A stretch of 63,820 nucleotides of DNA from Thiotrichaceae bacterium UBA4486 (GTDB lineage Bacteria > Pseudomonadota > Gammaproteobacteria > Eutrophobiales > Eutrophobiaceae), in contig DGNS01000010.1 in NCBI GenBank assembly GCA_002389045.1, forward strand, positions 57,759-121,578, read 5' to 3'. Positions within the stretch are counted from its first letter, which is position 1. Every line of letters begins with the position of its first letter. The translations under genes and the position numbers were made by a program. Positions 8,761 to 17,834 of this stretch are shown in pieces. A model generated the notes under the pieces. The model saw only the letters and a program-made list of their open reading frames with translations, did not search any database and had not been told where the DNA came from.

Positions 8761-9732
8761 TCAGCGTTCCAGCAATGGATGCAACACGGTTTTCGGTGTG
8801 TTTTCGATATCGTAATTAAGAGCGGATAACAGTAACTGCAAGCCGATGATCACCGGCAATGCCGCCAGCATGACTGTACCTGATGAGGCGACTATACCCA
8901 GCCTGTAACTTTCCAGCCATTGATAGCTGCCGAATATCAGCCCGAACAAAAACATGACCATACCCAGCACCAGTTCCACACTGGCCACGCTGAAGTCGCG
9001 TAAAAAATAATTATAGAAAATACGCTTGTAAAAATTACCGGTATGCCTGATTCCGAAGACAAACAATTCGCGAAAAATATTGATACCGCTGATCTCGTCC
9101 CTGTATACCGAGCTGATGGGAATATCCTGGACCACGGCGCGCAGTGTATTCAGACGAAACAGCATATCGGATTCAAAAAAATAACCCTTGCTGATTTTCT
9201 CCAGCGGGATCATCCGCAACACCCTGCAGTGAATGGCCGTGTAACCGTTATTCGGATCGAAAATCTGCCAGTAACCGGACGACAGTTTGCACATAAAAGA
9301 GAGCACAGCGTTACCGAACAGGCGGATTTTCGGCATGCTCGCCAGATCTTCCAGCCGGTAAAAGCGATTGCCCTTGGTGTAATCCGCCTGCCCGTTGATG
9401 ACAGGCTGGATAAAAACCGGGATCAGTCGCGGATCCATCTGACCGTCACTGTCAATTTTGACAACAATATCCATGTCGTCCTCCAGTGCCGCCCGGTAAC
9501 CGGATACCATGGCGCCGCCGACACCCTGGTTATTCTCATGACGGATTATCTTTACCCGGCGATCGGCACATTTATCATTGATCACTTGTCCGGTCCCCTC
9601 CGTGCAGGCGTCATCCACACAGTAAATCAGCGTGACCCGGTCAGGGATGGCATCGATAACATCCAGTATGCTGTCCACACCCCGGTAACAGGGTATGACA
9701 ACAGCGATGCGGGATGTTGTTTCGGAATTCAT
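8761..9732 (-). CDS. GT2 glycosyltransferase (DPM1/GtrB-like) with C-terminal membrane anchor
   Basis: A 323-residue family 2 glycosyltransferase. It starts with the GT-A fold (RIAVVIPCYRG, residue 8), has YCVDDACTEGTG near 35, the metal-binding DXD in VVKIDSDGQMDP near 90, and FDPNNGYTAIHC near 158. Two hydrophobic segments follow residue 240 (VELVLGMVMFLFGLIFG and GTVMLAALPVIIGLQLLL). Such enzymes charge polyprenyl phosphate with a sugar, which would feed the GT-C enzyme at 5558; that link is an inference. It is transcribed alone from the minus strand. Confidence 0.85.
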   Translation of the reverse strand: MNSETTSRIAVVIPCYRGVDSILDVIDAIPDRVTLIYCVDDACTEGTGQVINDKCADRRVKIIRHENNQGVGGAMVSGYRAALEDDMDIVVKIDSDGQMDPRLIPVFIQPVINGQADYTKGNRFYRLEDLASMPKIRLFGNAVLSFMCKLSSGYWQIFDPNNGYTAIHCRVLRMIPLEKISKGYFFESDMLFRLNTLRAVVQDIPISSVYRDEISGINIFRELFVFGIRHTGNFYKRIFYNYFLRDFSVASVELVLGMVMFLFGLIFGSYQWLESYRLGIVASSGTVMLAALPVIIGLQLLLSALNYDIENTPKTVLHPLLER

Positions 9733-9864
9733 TAGAGGTGAGCGGTTGTTCTTGTCACGGGGAATCGCACGTTATTTTTATCAGGGTAGTATACCTGTTC
9801 GGGGGATGTTCGTGGACAGCCTACCCGGATTGCATTTCCGGATCCGTGCTGACCCCGTAAATAC

Positions 9865-9889
9865 AAATACCCGCCAGATGCGGGTATTT
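9865..9889 (-). terminator. Intrinsic terminator of the tRNA transcript
   Basis: A 10-bp perfect inverted repeat (AAATACCCGC and GCGGGTATTT, loop of five) lies 6 bases downstream of tRNA-Glu on the minus strand. A T-rich tract follows it in that direction. The structure is symmetric and could also work for plus-strand transcripts. Confidence 0.7.
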
Positions 9890-9895
9890 TATTTA

Positions 9896-9971
9896 TGGCG
9901 TCCCCAAGGGGATTCGAACCCCTGTTGTCGCCGTGAAAGGGCGATGTCCTAGGCCTCTAGACGATGGGGAC
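9896..9971 (-). tRNA. tRNA-Glu (anticodon UUC)
   Basis: A 76-base cloverleaf on the minus strand. The acceptor GTCCCC pairs with GGGGAC, the anticodon stem TCGCC/GGCGA holds the loop CTTTCAC with anticodon TTC, and the T-arm contains GGTTCGAATCC. The 3-prime CCA is encoded. It lies downstream of tRNA-Ala in the same transcript, close to gltX, whose product charges tRNA-Glu. Confidence 0.97.
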
Positions 9972-9978
9972 TATATAG

Positions 9979-10048
9979 CTTCCAGATTTCAGATATCTGA
10001 TGTCCGATGTCTGATGTCTGAAATCTGATATCTGATATCTGACAGCTG
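9979..10048. repeat. Degenerate TCTGATATC-type short repeats between tRNA genes
   Basis: The 80-base spacer between the two tRNA genes consists largely of reiterated 8-11 base units such as TCTGATATC, TCTGATGTC and TCAGATATC. It is a low-complexity array of unknown role, transcribed with the tRNAs. Confidence 0.7.
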
Positions 10049-10051
10049 AAT

Positions 10052-10127
<76 letters not shown>

Positions 10128-10164
10128 GAATAAAAAGCAACTAGCAACTAGCTACAAGCAACTA

Positions 10165-10192
10165 GTCAAAAATGCCGGGCCTGGTCCGGCTT
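10165..10192 (-). terminator. Probable intrinsic terminator of gltX
   Basis: Read on the minus strand, a GC-rich stem (GCCGGA pairing with CCCGGC, one wobble, loop of five) is followed by ATTTTTGAC. It sits 40 bases past the gltX stop and before tRNA-Ala, so it would separate the two transcripts. Confidence 0.5.
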
Positions 10193-10232
10193 CTTAACAG
10201 GCGCGGGAATGTACGTTAGCACACATCTTCTG

Positions 10233-11630
10233 TCAAGACGAGGCGCGTTTTTGTATGTATTCCAGTGCTTTATCGAGTCTGGCCAGGGTTTTCTCCCGAC
10301 CCAGCAATCGCAATGTCGCATCGATGGACGGTGAGACCGGCCCGCCGGTGACCGCCACGCGCAGTGGCTGGGCGAGCTTGCCCAGTTTCAGTTCATGGGC
10401 CGCGGCGACGGACTCGATGGTGGACTGGAGATCCGTCTCGTTCCAGTCATTAAGGTCCGATAATCTCTCGTGCAGTTCCGCCAGCGGCGCCTGCACCACG
10501 GGCCGTAAATGCTTCTTTGCCGCATCCGGGTCAAATCCGTCGAATTCCGCGTAGAAACACCGGCTTTGCTCGACAATCTCCAGCACGGTTTTCGTGCGTT
10601 GTTTTTGCACCTCGACCAGATCGGTCAGTTCGGGCCCGTCCGCCAGGTTCACATCGTTCATGAACCCAGAGACGATGCCGGCCAGCCGGACGTTGTCGCA
10701 GCGGGCCAGGTAATGCTGGTTCAGCCACAGCAGTTTTTCCGGGTTCAACGCCGCGGCGGACTTGTTGATGTTCTTGATATCAAACAGATCGATCAATTCC
10801 TCGATGGAAAATATTTCCTGGTCACCGTGCGACCATCCCAGCCGCACCAGGTAATTCAACAGCGCCTCGGGCAGATAGCCCTGATCGCGATAGTCGAGCA
10901 CGCTGGCGCTGCCGGTGCGCTTGGACAGCTTTTTCCCGTCCGGCCCGAGGATCATGGGTACATGGGCGTATACCGGTGGAGTGGCATCGAGGGCCTTGAG
11001 GATGTTGATTTGGCGGGGCGTATTGTTCAGGTGATCATCGCCGCGAATGACGTGGGATATGTGCATGTCCATGTCGTCGACGACTACAGTGAGATTGTAG
11101 GTCGGGGTGCCGTCCGAGCGGGCAATAATCAGATCGTCCAGTTCCCGGTTGGCGAAGGTCACCCGGCCCTGGATGCGATCTTCGACGACGACATCGCCTT
11201 GCTGCGGGTTTTTGAAACGAATGACGGCATTTTCGCCGGGCGCATCCCGATCCCGGCAATGGCCGTCATAGCGTGGTTTCTCACCGCGTTGCATGGCGTG
11301 TTCCCGTATCGACTCCAGGCGTTCGCGGCTGCAGGTGCAGTAATAAGCCTGGCCGGAGGCCAGCAACTGACCGATAACTTCGCGGTAGCGATCGAAGCGC
11401 TGTGACTGGTAGACAGGGCCTTCATCGGCGTTCAGCCCGAGCCAGCCCATACCCTCGAGGATGACATCGATGGCTTCCCGTGTGGACCGCTCACGGTCCG
11501 TATCCTCGATCCGGAGGATAAACCGGCCTTCGTGTTTCCTCGCGTAGAGCCAGGAAAAAATAGCGGTTCGAATCCCTCCGATGTGAAGATAACCGGTGGG
11601 ACTGGGCGCAAAACGTGTGATGACAGTCAT
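10233..11630 (-). CDS. gltX: Glutamate--tRNA ligase
   Basis: A 465-residue class I aminoacyl-tRNA synthetase that charges tRNA-Glu. The HIGH-type signature appears as YLHIGGIRTA near residue 16, the glutamate-site RFAPSPTG is at the N-terminus, and the KMSKS-type loop reads KKLSKRTGS near residue 235. The C-terminal anticodon-binding domain ends near residue 460. The length is normal for bacterial GluRS. The frame is open to 11723, but ATG 11630 (MTVITRFAPSP) is the conserved start. tRNA-Glu lies just downstream. Confidence 0.95.
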   Translation of the reverse strand: MTVITRFAPSPTGYLHIGGIRTAIFSWLYARKHEGRFILRIEDTDRERSTREAIDVILEGMGWLGLNADEGPVYQSQRFDRYREVIGQLLASGQAYYCTCSRERLESIREHAMQRGEKPRYDGHCRDRDAPGENAVIRFKNPQQGDVVVEDRIQGRVTFANRELDDLIIARSDGTPTYNLTVVVDDMDMHISHVIRGDDHLNNTPRQINILKALDATPPVYAHVPMILGPDGKKLSKRTGSASVLDYRDQGYLPEALLNYLVRLGWSHGDQEIFSIEELIDLFDIKNINKSAAALNPEKLLWLNQHYLARCDNVRLAGIVSGFMNDVNLADGPELTDLVEVQKQRTKTVLEIVEQSRCFYAEFDGFDPDAAKKHLRPVVQAPLAELHERLSDLNDWNETDLQSTIESVAAAHELKLGKLAQPLRVAVTGGPVSPSIDATLRLLGREKTLARLDKALEYIQKRASS

Positions 11631-11836
11631 GGCTGGCTTTATCAGGTCAAAAATCCGGGGCCGATGATAACCCATAACAGGGAAAAAGTGACGGCCGGCG
11701 ATTCCTGACTGATCCGGCTTCACGGCAGGTTCGCCAGCGCCATTCGATTCCGTTATAATCCCGCCAAATCAGGTAGATAGCCCCAGGGCTTGACCACAAC
11801 ACAAATTACAGCAGCCAGACGATTCCTTCCCTTGTC

Positions 11837-12478
11837 ATGACCACCTCCGGTGCGCCCGTTTCGCTTGAAGTCAGCAATGTGGCTTTCCTGCGCAATGAAA
11901 ACGTCATTTTGAACGACGTCCGCTTCAGCCTCGCACCGGGTGAACTGCTGCAGATCGACGGGGCCAACGGCAGTGGCAAGAGTACCCTGCTGCGCATTCT
12001 GGCCGGACTGCTCGACGCCACGGAGGGCGATATTGTCTGGCGCGGCGGTGACTGCGCATTAACCCCGGCGCAGATCCGCGACAACCTGACCTATCTCGGG
12101 CATAAAAACGCCATCAAGGACGATCTTTCGTCACTGGAAAATCTCGATTACATCACCTTGCTGAAACGCAGCCACAGCGGCATACCGGCCTGTGAAGCAC
12201 TGCGAATGTTTAACCTGGCGCACACGGCACAGACGCCGACCGGCCGGCTTTCCGCCGGTCAGAAACGCAAGATCGCGCTATCCCGGTTGCTGGTCAGCGC
12301 GACCCGTTGCTGGTTACTGGACGAACCGTTTACGGCGCTGGATCAGGACGGTAAGAAAATTCTGGAAGGCATTATCAAACACCACGTGGACACAGGCGGC
12401 ATGGTCGTCTTCGCCACGCACCAAGCCATGGAAATCGAGGGTTGCAACGTGCGCCATTACCACCTGGATCCGTCGTAG
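11837..12478 (+). CDS. ccmA: Heme exporter ATP-binding protein CcmA
   Basis: A 213-residue ABC ATPase of the CcmABCD heme-handling complex, which uses ATP hydrolysis to release holo-CcmE. The Walker A motif GANGSGKST is near residue 43, signature LSAGQKRK near 137, Walker B CWLLDEPFTALD near 158, and the switch histidine is in FATHQAME. It is the first gene of the c-type cytochrome maturation operon that runs to 18676. The ccmB start is 6 bases downstream. Confidence 0.95.
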   Translation: MTTSGAPVSLEVSNVAFLRNENVILNDVRFSLAPGELLQIDGANGSGKSTLLRILAGLLDATEGDIVWRGGDCALTPAQIRDNLTYLGHKNAIKDDLSSLENLDYITLLKRSHSGIPACEALRMFNLAHTAQTPTGRLSAGQKRKIALSRLLVSATRCWLLDEPFTALDQDGKKILEGIIKHHVDTGGMVVFATHQAMEIEGCNVRHYHLDPS

Positions 12479-12484
12479 ACGCCG

Positions 12485-13153
12485 ATGACGAGTCTGTTTC
12501 TGGGCACCCTGCAGCGGGATTTGAAACTGGCCTTTCGCCGCCGCAGTGAACTCGCCAACCCGCTGGTATTTTTCGTCGTGGTCATCACCCTGTTTCCGTT
12601 TGCTTTCGGCGCCAATGCCGAGCTTATCCAGTTGCTCAGTGCGGGCATGATCTGGATCGCCGCCCTGCTCGCCTCGACGCTGTCGCTCGACGGCATGTTT
12701 CGATCCGATTATGAAGACGGCTGCCTGGATGATTTGATCCTGGCCTCCTCGCCGCTGGGACTGCTGGTGCTGGCCAAGATCCTGTCGCACTGGTTGATCA
12801 ACGGCATTCCGTTGATTATCGTTTCCGTGCTCGCCGGACTGCTGCTCTCCCTGTCCGCCGACACCGTTCTGGCCCTGTGCGTTACCCTGCTGATCGGCAC
12901 CCCGGTATTGAGCCTTTTGGGCGCGATAACAGTTGCGCTGACCGTGGGATTGCGCAACGCGGGCATGCTGCTGAGTCTGATCCTGCTGCCGTTGTACATG
13001 CCGGTATTGATTTTTTCCGTGGTTGCCGTGGACAATGCGCGGGCCGGGTTACCTTACACGGCGGAACTTTACTTTCTCGCCGGCATCCTGGTACTGGCGT
13101 TGACGTTATGTCCCCTGGCCACGGCCGCCGCCATCCGTGTCAGAATGAGTTAA
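12485..13153 (+). CDS. ccmB: Heme exporter membrane protein CcmB
   Basis: A 222-residue membrane protein with six hydrophobic segments, the permease partner of CcmA. Typical family sequence includes FRSDYEDGCLDDLILA (near residue 77) and SLLGAITVALTVGLRNAG (near 140). It starts right after ccmA. The next gene, ccmC, follows only after an unusual 289-base gap that contains repeat-like DNA. Confidence 0.95.
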   Translation: MTSLFLGTLQRDLKLAFRRRSELANPLVFFVVVITLFPFAFGANAELIQLLSAGMIWIAALLASTLSLDGMFRSDYEDGCLDDLILASSPLGLLVLAKILSHWLINGIPLIIVSVLAGLLLSLSADTVLALCVTLLIGTPVLSLLGAITVALTVGLRNAGMLLSLILLPLYMPVLIFSVVAVDNARAGLPYTAELYFLAGILVLALTLCPLATAAAIRVRMS

Positions 13154-13442
13154 TCCTGAGGAGTCCATGAATACATTAATGTTGACAGGTATTTCATTCC
13201 GGGCCTTGTGCCGAAGCGTAGCGAGGGTGCTTGCAAAGGATCTTATGTTTACGCACTGTGAAAAAAGATTTCTCCCGTTGGTCGAAATGACAACTCACTA
13301 TCGTTCCGGGCGAATGCGGGGAATCCCGGGTTTACAATGCCAAGGAAATGCAAGATTTCTCCCGAATTACCCTGATGCCTGTCCGAACGGGGTCGAAATA
13401 TCAGGAATCGTCTCGAAATGCATGTAAAACAGGTTATCGCTA
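13154..13442. repeat. Repeat-like insertion between ccmB and ccmC
   Basis: This spacer breaks an otherwise tightly packed operon. It contains two copies of AGATTTCTCCCG (13266-13277 and 13353-13364), each followed at a short distance by GTCGAAAT, plus the patch CGAAGCGTAGCGAGG. Similar phrases occur in dispersed intergenic repeats of many proteobacteria. A plus-strand frame at 13167-13427 has no recognisable protein and is not called. I see no terminator with a T-run, so read-through into ccmC is possible. Confidence 0.6.
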
Positions 13443-14198
13443 ATGTATAAGTGGATACATCAATTCGGCTCACCGAAGTATTTCTACGACGTTTCCTTCC
13501 GGGTGTCATTCTGGTGCGGGGTGGTCTGTGTGATTTTCCTGCTCGCCGGTCTGTACGGTGGCCTGGTGCTGGCGCCGGCCGACTACCAGCAGGGTGACAG
13601 TTTCCGAATCATCTATATCCATGTGCCCAGCGCCTGGATGTCCATGTTCGTGTACATGGTCATGGCTGTCAGTGGGGGTATTTCACTGATCTGGCGCATC
13701 AAGGTCAACGAGGTCATCGCCCGCAGCGCCGCGCCATTGGGCGCCTCGTTCACGTTCCTCGCGCTGGCGACCGGTTCCCTGTGGGGCAAGCCCATGTGGG
13801 GCGCCTGGTGGGTCTGGGATGCACGCCTGACCTCGGAGCTGATCCTGCTGTTTTTGTATCTCGGTTACATGGCGCTGGTTTCCGCGTTCGAGGATCGGCG
13901 CACCGGCGCCCGCGCCGGTGCCATACTGGCACTGGTGGGTGTGGTTAACATTCCCATCATTCACTACTCGGTAGAATGGTGGAACACCCTGCACCAGGGC
14001 CCGACGGTGACCAAGTTTTCATCACCCTCCATTCACACTTCCATGCTCATCCCCCTGCTGCTGATGTGGATTGGTTTTATGTGTTATTTTTTCTCCGTCC
14101 TGATGATTCGCGCACGCGCGGAAATACTGGAATATGAAGCCAACGCATCGTGGGTCAGGGATCTGGTCAACCAATCCGCAAAGAGGCGGTCAATATGA
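13443..14198 (+). CDS. ccmC: Heme exporter protein CcmC
   Basis: A 251-residue membrane protein with six segments. It bears the tryptophan-rich WWD domain (WGAWWVWDARLTSELILL, near residue 120) and flanking conserved histidines in IIYIHVPSAWMSM (near 56) and PIIHYSVEWWNTLHQG (near 180). CcmC loads heme onto CcmE. The stop overlaps the ccmD start by ATGA. Confidence 0.95.
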   Translation: MYKWIHQFGSPKYFYDVSFRVSFWCGVVCVIFLLAGLYGGLVLAPADYQQGDSFRIIYIHVPSAWMSMFVYMVMAVSGGISLIWRIKVNEVIARSAAPLGASFTFLALATGSLWGKPMWGAWWVWDARLTSELILLFLYLGYMALVSAFEDRRTGARAGAILALVGVVNIPIIHYSVEWWNTLHQGPTVTKFSSPSIHTSMLIPLLLMWIGFMCYFFSVLMIRARAEILEYEANASWVRDLVNQSAKRRSI

Positions 14199-14347
14199 GC
14201 ATGCAGGAATTTCTTCACATGGGGGGGTATGGTTTCTACGTCTGGACATCCTATGGTCTCTGGGCCCTTGTCATGGTGCTGAACCTGTATTTTTCCAGGG
14301 CCCGTGAGAAAAATATTTACCGAAAACTCAAGCAACGTATTCAATAA
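14195..14347 (+). CDS. ccmD: Heme exporter protein CcmD
   Basis: A 50-residue single-pass membrane protein with the family start MSMQEFLHMGGYGFYVWTSY, followed by a hydrophobic helix and a basic tail (SRAREKNIYRKLKQ). It helps release CcmE from CcmABC. ATG 14195 overlaps the ccmC stop. Its own stop TAA shares a base with ccmE ATG 14347. Confidence 0.92.
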   Translation: MSMQEFLHMGGYGFYVWTSYGLWALVMVLNLYFSRAREKNIYRKLKQRIQ

Positions 14348-14814
14348 TGACACTGACACTCCGTAAAAAACGCATTCTCATGGTCAGCGGTATTGTGCTG
14401 GGTATAGGCATTGCCGCCACACTGATCCTCACCGCCTTTGAAAAAAACCTGCTGTATTTCTACAGCCCCACCCAGGTTCGCGACGGTGAGGCACCACAGA
14501 GCCGCGCCTTTCGCGTCGGCGGGCTGGTCGTGGACGGCAGCGTGCAGCGTGATCCCGAAAGCCTGCGGGTATCCTTCGATCTTACCGATACCGCCAACAC
14601 CGTAAGTGTTCAATACGACGGTATTCTTCCCGACCTGTTCAGGGAGGGCCAGGGCATCGTCGCCAACGGCAAGCTCGATGACAATGGCGTCTTCCAGGCC
14701 GCGCAAGTGCTGGCCAAGCATGATGAAAATTACATGCCGCCGGAAGTCGCCGATGCACTGAACAGCGCCAACGCCGCTGAAATGTTCAAGAACTCGGGGC
14801 ATGCCGGACCGTGA
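14347..14814 (+). CDS. ccmE: Periplasmic heme chaperone CcmE
   Basis: A 155-residue protein with an N-terminal membrane anchor (residues about 9-29) and an OB-fold. The covalent heme-binding histidine is in the motif KHDENYMPPEV near residue 126. It carries heme from CcmABCD to the CcmF/H lyase. The 3-prime end overlaps ccmF by four bases. Confidence 0.95.
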   Translation: MTLTLRKKRILMVSGIVLGIGIAATLILTAFEKNLLYFYSPTQVRDGEAPQSRAFRVGGLVVDGSVQRDPESLRVSFDLTDTANTVSVQYDGILPDLFREGQGIVANGKLDDNGVFQAAQVLAKHDENYMPPEVADALNSANAAEMFKNSGHAGP

Positions 14815-16805
14815 TCGCTGAACTCGGGCATGTCATTCTCATTCTGGCGCTGGCTGTTGCCGTCGTGCAGACGGTGTTTCCACTGCTCGGCGCCACGCAA
14901 CAGCGGCTGCAATGGATGCTGCTGGCCCGGTCCGCGGCGCGCCTGCAATGCGCCTTGCTGTTACTGTCTTTCCTGTTGCTGGTCAGCCTGTTTCTGAATA
15001 ATGATTTTTCCGTGGCCTATGTGGCCAATAACTCCAACTCGAAGCTGCCCTGGTTTTACAAGGTATCGGCAGTCTGGGGCGCGCACGAGGGATCATTGTT
15101 ACTGTGGACGCTGATCCTGGGAATCTGGAGCGCCGCAGTATCGCTGTTCAGCCGCCGCCTGCCGCTGGTGTTCGTGGCCCGTGTCCTCGGCGTCATGGGT
15201 CTGGTCAGCGTCGGCTTCCTGCTGTTCATGATCTTTACCTCGAATCCATTCGACCGCATGTTTCCCGTACCGCCGGATGGCGCCGATCTGAATCCGCTGC
15301 TGCAGGACCCGGGGTTGATCTTTCATCCGCCGCTTTTGTATATGGGCTATGTCGGATTCTCGGTGGCGTTCGGCTTTGCCATTGCCGCGCTGCTGGGTGG
15401 TCAACTGGACAGTACCTGGGCGCGCTGGTCGCGGCCCTGGACCCTGATGGCCTGGACATTTCTTACTGTCGGCATTGCCCTTGGCAGCTGGTGGGCGTAC
15501 TACGAACTGGGCTGGGGTGGCTGGTGGTTCTGGGACCCGGTCGAGAATGCCTCGTTCATGCCCTGGCTGATCGGCACCGCGCTGATCCATTCGCTGGCGG
15601 CCACGGAAAAACGTGAAGTCTTCAAAAACTGGACCCTCCTGCTGGCCATCTGCGCCTTCGGTCTCAGCCTGCTTGGAACCTTCCTGGTGCGCTCCGGCGT
15701 ACTGACCTCGGTGCATGCATTTGCCACCGATCCCACGCGCGGTGTGTTCATACTGGCATTGCTGGTCTTTTTCATCGGCGGCTCGCTGTTGCTGTACGCC
15801 TGGCGGGCGCCGCAAACAATCAACGCCGGCAAGTTTGACCTGTTATCCAGGGAAACCTTTTTGCTCATGAACAGCGTGCTGATGCTGGTGGCCATGCTCA
15901 CCGTATTGCTCGGCACATTGTATCCGTTGTTTGTTGAAGCGCTCGGGATGGGCAAGCTCTCCGTGGGACCGCCGTATTTCAACCTGGTCTTTATACCGGT
16001 GGTGCTGCCCGTGTTTCTCTTTCTCGGCATCGGCATCCACACACGCTGGAAAAAGGACGACATGCGCCGCTTGCGGAATCTGCTTGTGCCGGTACTGGTC
16101 AGCAGCCTGGTGCTGGCTGTACTGATCACCGTGGCCCTGGTGGACAAGGAATACGTCTATACCTTCACGGGTATTGCTGCCGCCCTCTGGATTACGCTCA
16201 GTACCGGCCTCTCCCTGGTGCAACGCTACCGGCACCGCGCCAGCCTGGTAAACGCCATCACGACCACACCGGCCGGTTTTTACGGCATGAACCTCGCCCA
16301 CCTGGGTATGGCGATTGCCATCGTCGGCGTTACGGCAACCAGCCTGCACGATGTCGATTTGCACACACGCATGGGTCCGGGTCAACACATCGACTTTGCC
16401 GGATACGAATTTCACCTTGAGACACTGCGCGAGGTCCCCGGTCCCAATTACCGGGCGACCGAGGCTGTGGTGCGGATTACACGTGACGGCAAGCCGGTGA
16501 CCACACTGACATCGCAAAAACGCATTTACGAGGTCCGTGGCATGCCCATGACCGAGGCCGGTATCGATTCGGGCCTGACCCGGGATCTGTATATATCGCT
16601 GGGGGAGCCCGTCGGCGAGGGTGACTGGAGCATGCGAATTTATCATAAACCGTTCGTCAACTGGATCTGGCTGGGTGCATTGTTCATGGGCGTGGGTGGA
16701 TTGCTGGCAGCCATGGACCGGCGCTACCGGCTGAAACAACCGGCAACCACCGAGGACCGCTTAAGCGCCTTGCAGTCCGCACTGGCACGGGGCAAATCCG
16801 TATAA
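14811..16805 (+). CDS. ccmF: Cytochrome c heme lyase subunit CcmF
   Basis: A 664-residue polytopic membrane protein, normal length for CcmF. The WWD heme-handling domain reads WGGWWFWDPVENASFMPW near residue 233, preceded by FHPPLLYMGYVG (near 171) with a conserved histidine. The C-terminal periplasmic region spans about 515-620. It attaches heme to apocytochrome c together with CcmH and CcmI. The start is GTG 14811, overlapping ccmE. Confidence 0.95.
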   Translation: MIAELGHVILILALAVAVVQTVFPLLGATQQRLQWMLLARSAARLQCALLLLSFLLLVSLFLNNDFSVAYVANNSNSKLPWFYKVSAVWGAHEGSLLLWTLILGIWSAAVSLFSRRLPLVFVARVLGVMGLVSVGFLLFMIFTSNPFDRMFPVPPDGADLNPLLQDPGLIFHPPLLYMGYVGFSVAFGFAIAALLGGQLDSTWARWSRPWTLMAWTFLTVGIALGSWWAYYELGWGGWWFWDPVENASFMPWLIGTALIHSLAATEKREVFKNWTLLLAICAFGLSLLGTFLVRSGVLTSVHAFATDPTRGVFILALLVFFIGGSLLLYAWRAPQTINAGKFDLLSRETFLLMNSVLMLVAMLTVLLGTLYPLFVEALGMGKLSVGPPYFNLVFIPVVLPVFLFLGIGIHTRWKKDDMRRLRNLLVPVLVSSLVLAVLITVALVDKEYVYTFTGIAAALWITLSTGLSLVQRYRHRASLVNAITTTPAGFYGMNLAHLGMAIAIVGVTATSLHDVDLHTRMGPGQHIDFAGYEFHLETLREVPGPNYRATEAVVRITRDGKPVTTLTSQKRIYEVRGMPMTEAGIDSGLTRDLYISLGEPVGEGDWSMRIYHKPFVNWIWLGALFMGVGGLLAAMDRRYRLKQPATTEDRLSALQSALARGKSV

Positions 16806-16806
16806 C

Positions 16807-17340
16807 ATGGTGCGATACCTGGTTCCCCTGGGCATCTTCGGCCTGTTGATCGTGGCATTCCTGTTCGGCCTGCAACATGATCCACGCAAGATCCCCTCGG
16901 TATTGATCGATAAGCCGGTACCCGCATTTTCGTTGGCCGAACTGTCTGAACCGGATGTTATGATCACGGAACAGGGTTTGCCTTCACGGCCCTTTCTGCT
17001 CAATGTCTGGGCCTCCTGGTGCACCGCCTGCCTGCAGGAACACCCGTTACTCGTGTCGCTTTCCGAGCAGACCGGGATCACCATTTACGGATTGAATTAC
17101 AAGGATGAACGCGAGGCGGCACTGCAGTGGCTGGAACGATACGGGAATCCTTATGAAAAATCCCTGTTTGACCACGAGGGTAAAACCGGTATCGAACTGG
17201 GTGTTTACGGTGTGCCCGAAACGTTCATCATCGACGGCAACGGCATTATCCGGCACAAACATATCGGCCCGATCTCCGGGGATTCCCTGCGTGACACCAT
17301 CATGCCGATACTGAAGCAACTCAAGGCCGAATCCACATGA
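16807..17340 (+). CDS. ccmG: Thiol:disulfide interchange protein CcmG/DsbE
   Basis: A 177-residue membrane-anchored thioredoxin-fold protein with a hydrophobic anchor at residues 5-20. The active site is WASWCTACLQEHP near residue 68 and the cis-proline is in YGVPETFIID near 137. It keeps the CXXCH cysteines of apocytochromes reduced. Its end overlaps ccmH. Confidence 0.95.
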   Translation: MVRYLVPLGIFGLLIVAFLFGLQHDPRKIPSVLIDKPVPAFSLAELSEPDVMITEQGLPSRPFLLNVWASWCTACLQEHPLLVSLSEQTGITIYGLNYKDEREAALQWLERYGNPYEKSLFDHEGKTGIELGVYGVPETFIIDGNGIIRHKHIGPISGDSLRDTIMPILKQLKAEST

Positions 17341-17834
17341 TGAACGGGATAGCCATGATGACGCGCCTGCTGACAATCACACTTCTCATGGCTTCATTCA
17401 TGGCAAGCCACGCAGAGGATGTGCCGCCCGATTTTTCAGATCCGGAATCGAGGTCGCGATACTATGACATGATCGAGGAGATCCGCTGCCTGGTGTGTCA
17501 GAACCAGAATCTCGCCGATTCCAATGCCGAGCTTGCCCAGGACCTGAGAAATGTCATCCGGGAAAAGATCGAAGCCGGCCAGACCGACAAGGAGATTGTG
17601 CAGTTCCTGACCGATCGCTATGGCGACTTCGTTCTCTACCGCCCGCCGCTGCGTGATAACACGCTGGTCCTCTGGGCCGGCCCGTTTGTTATTCTGCTGC
17701 TCGCACTGTTCCTGCTGATCCGCACCATCTCCAAACGCAATGCCGCGAACGCCGATGCCCGGCCATTGACTGAAGAGACACGCAAGCGCATCGAGGCCAT
17801 ACTCAGGGACGATGACGGGGGGGAAAACTCTTGA
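17337..17834 (+). CDS. ccmH: Cytochrome c maturation protein CcmH (redox domain)
   Basis: A 165-residue protein with a signal sequence (TITLLMASFMASHAE), the redox motif IRCLVCQNQNLADSNA near residue 50, and a single C-terminal membrane segment near 103-121. It corresponds to the N-terminal half of E. coli CcmH; the TPR half is the separate ccmI gene that follows. Two further in-frame ATG codons near 17355 are alternative starts. The stop overlaps the ccmI start. Confidence 0.93.
   Translation: MMNGIAMMTRLLTITLLMASFMASHAEDVPPDFSDPESRSRYYDMIEEIRCLVCQNQNLADSNAELAQDLRNVIREKIEAGQTDKEIVQFLTDRYGDFVLYRPPLRDNTLVLWAGPFVILLLALFLLIRTISKRNAANADARPLTEETRKRIEAILRDDDGGENS

Noticed and set aside
10509..11405. 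A 298-codon plus-strand frame opposite gltX
   Set aside because: Shadow of gltX; no motif of its own.
13167..13427. An 86-codon frame between ccmB and ccmC
   Set aside because: It lies in repeat-like DNA, has no family features and does not resemble any Ccm protein.
15099..15815. Minus-strand frames opposite ccmF, including 15099-15815 and 15843-16739
   Set aside because: Antisense to ccmF, rich in Gln/His/Arg from the complement of Leu/Val codons, and without any family features.
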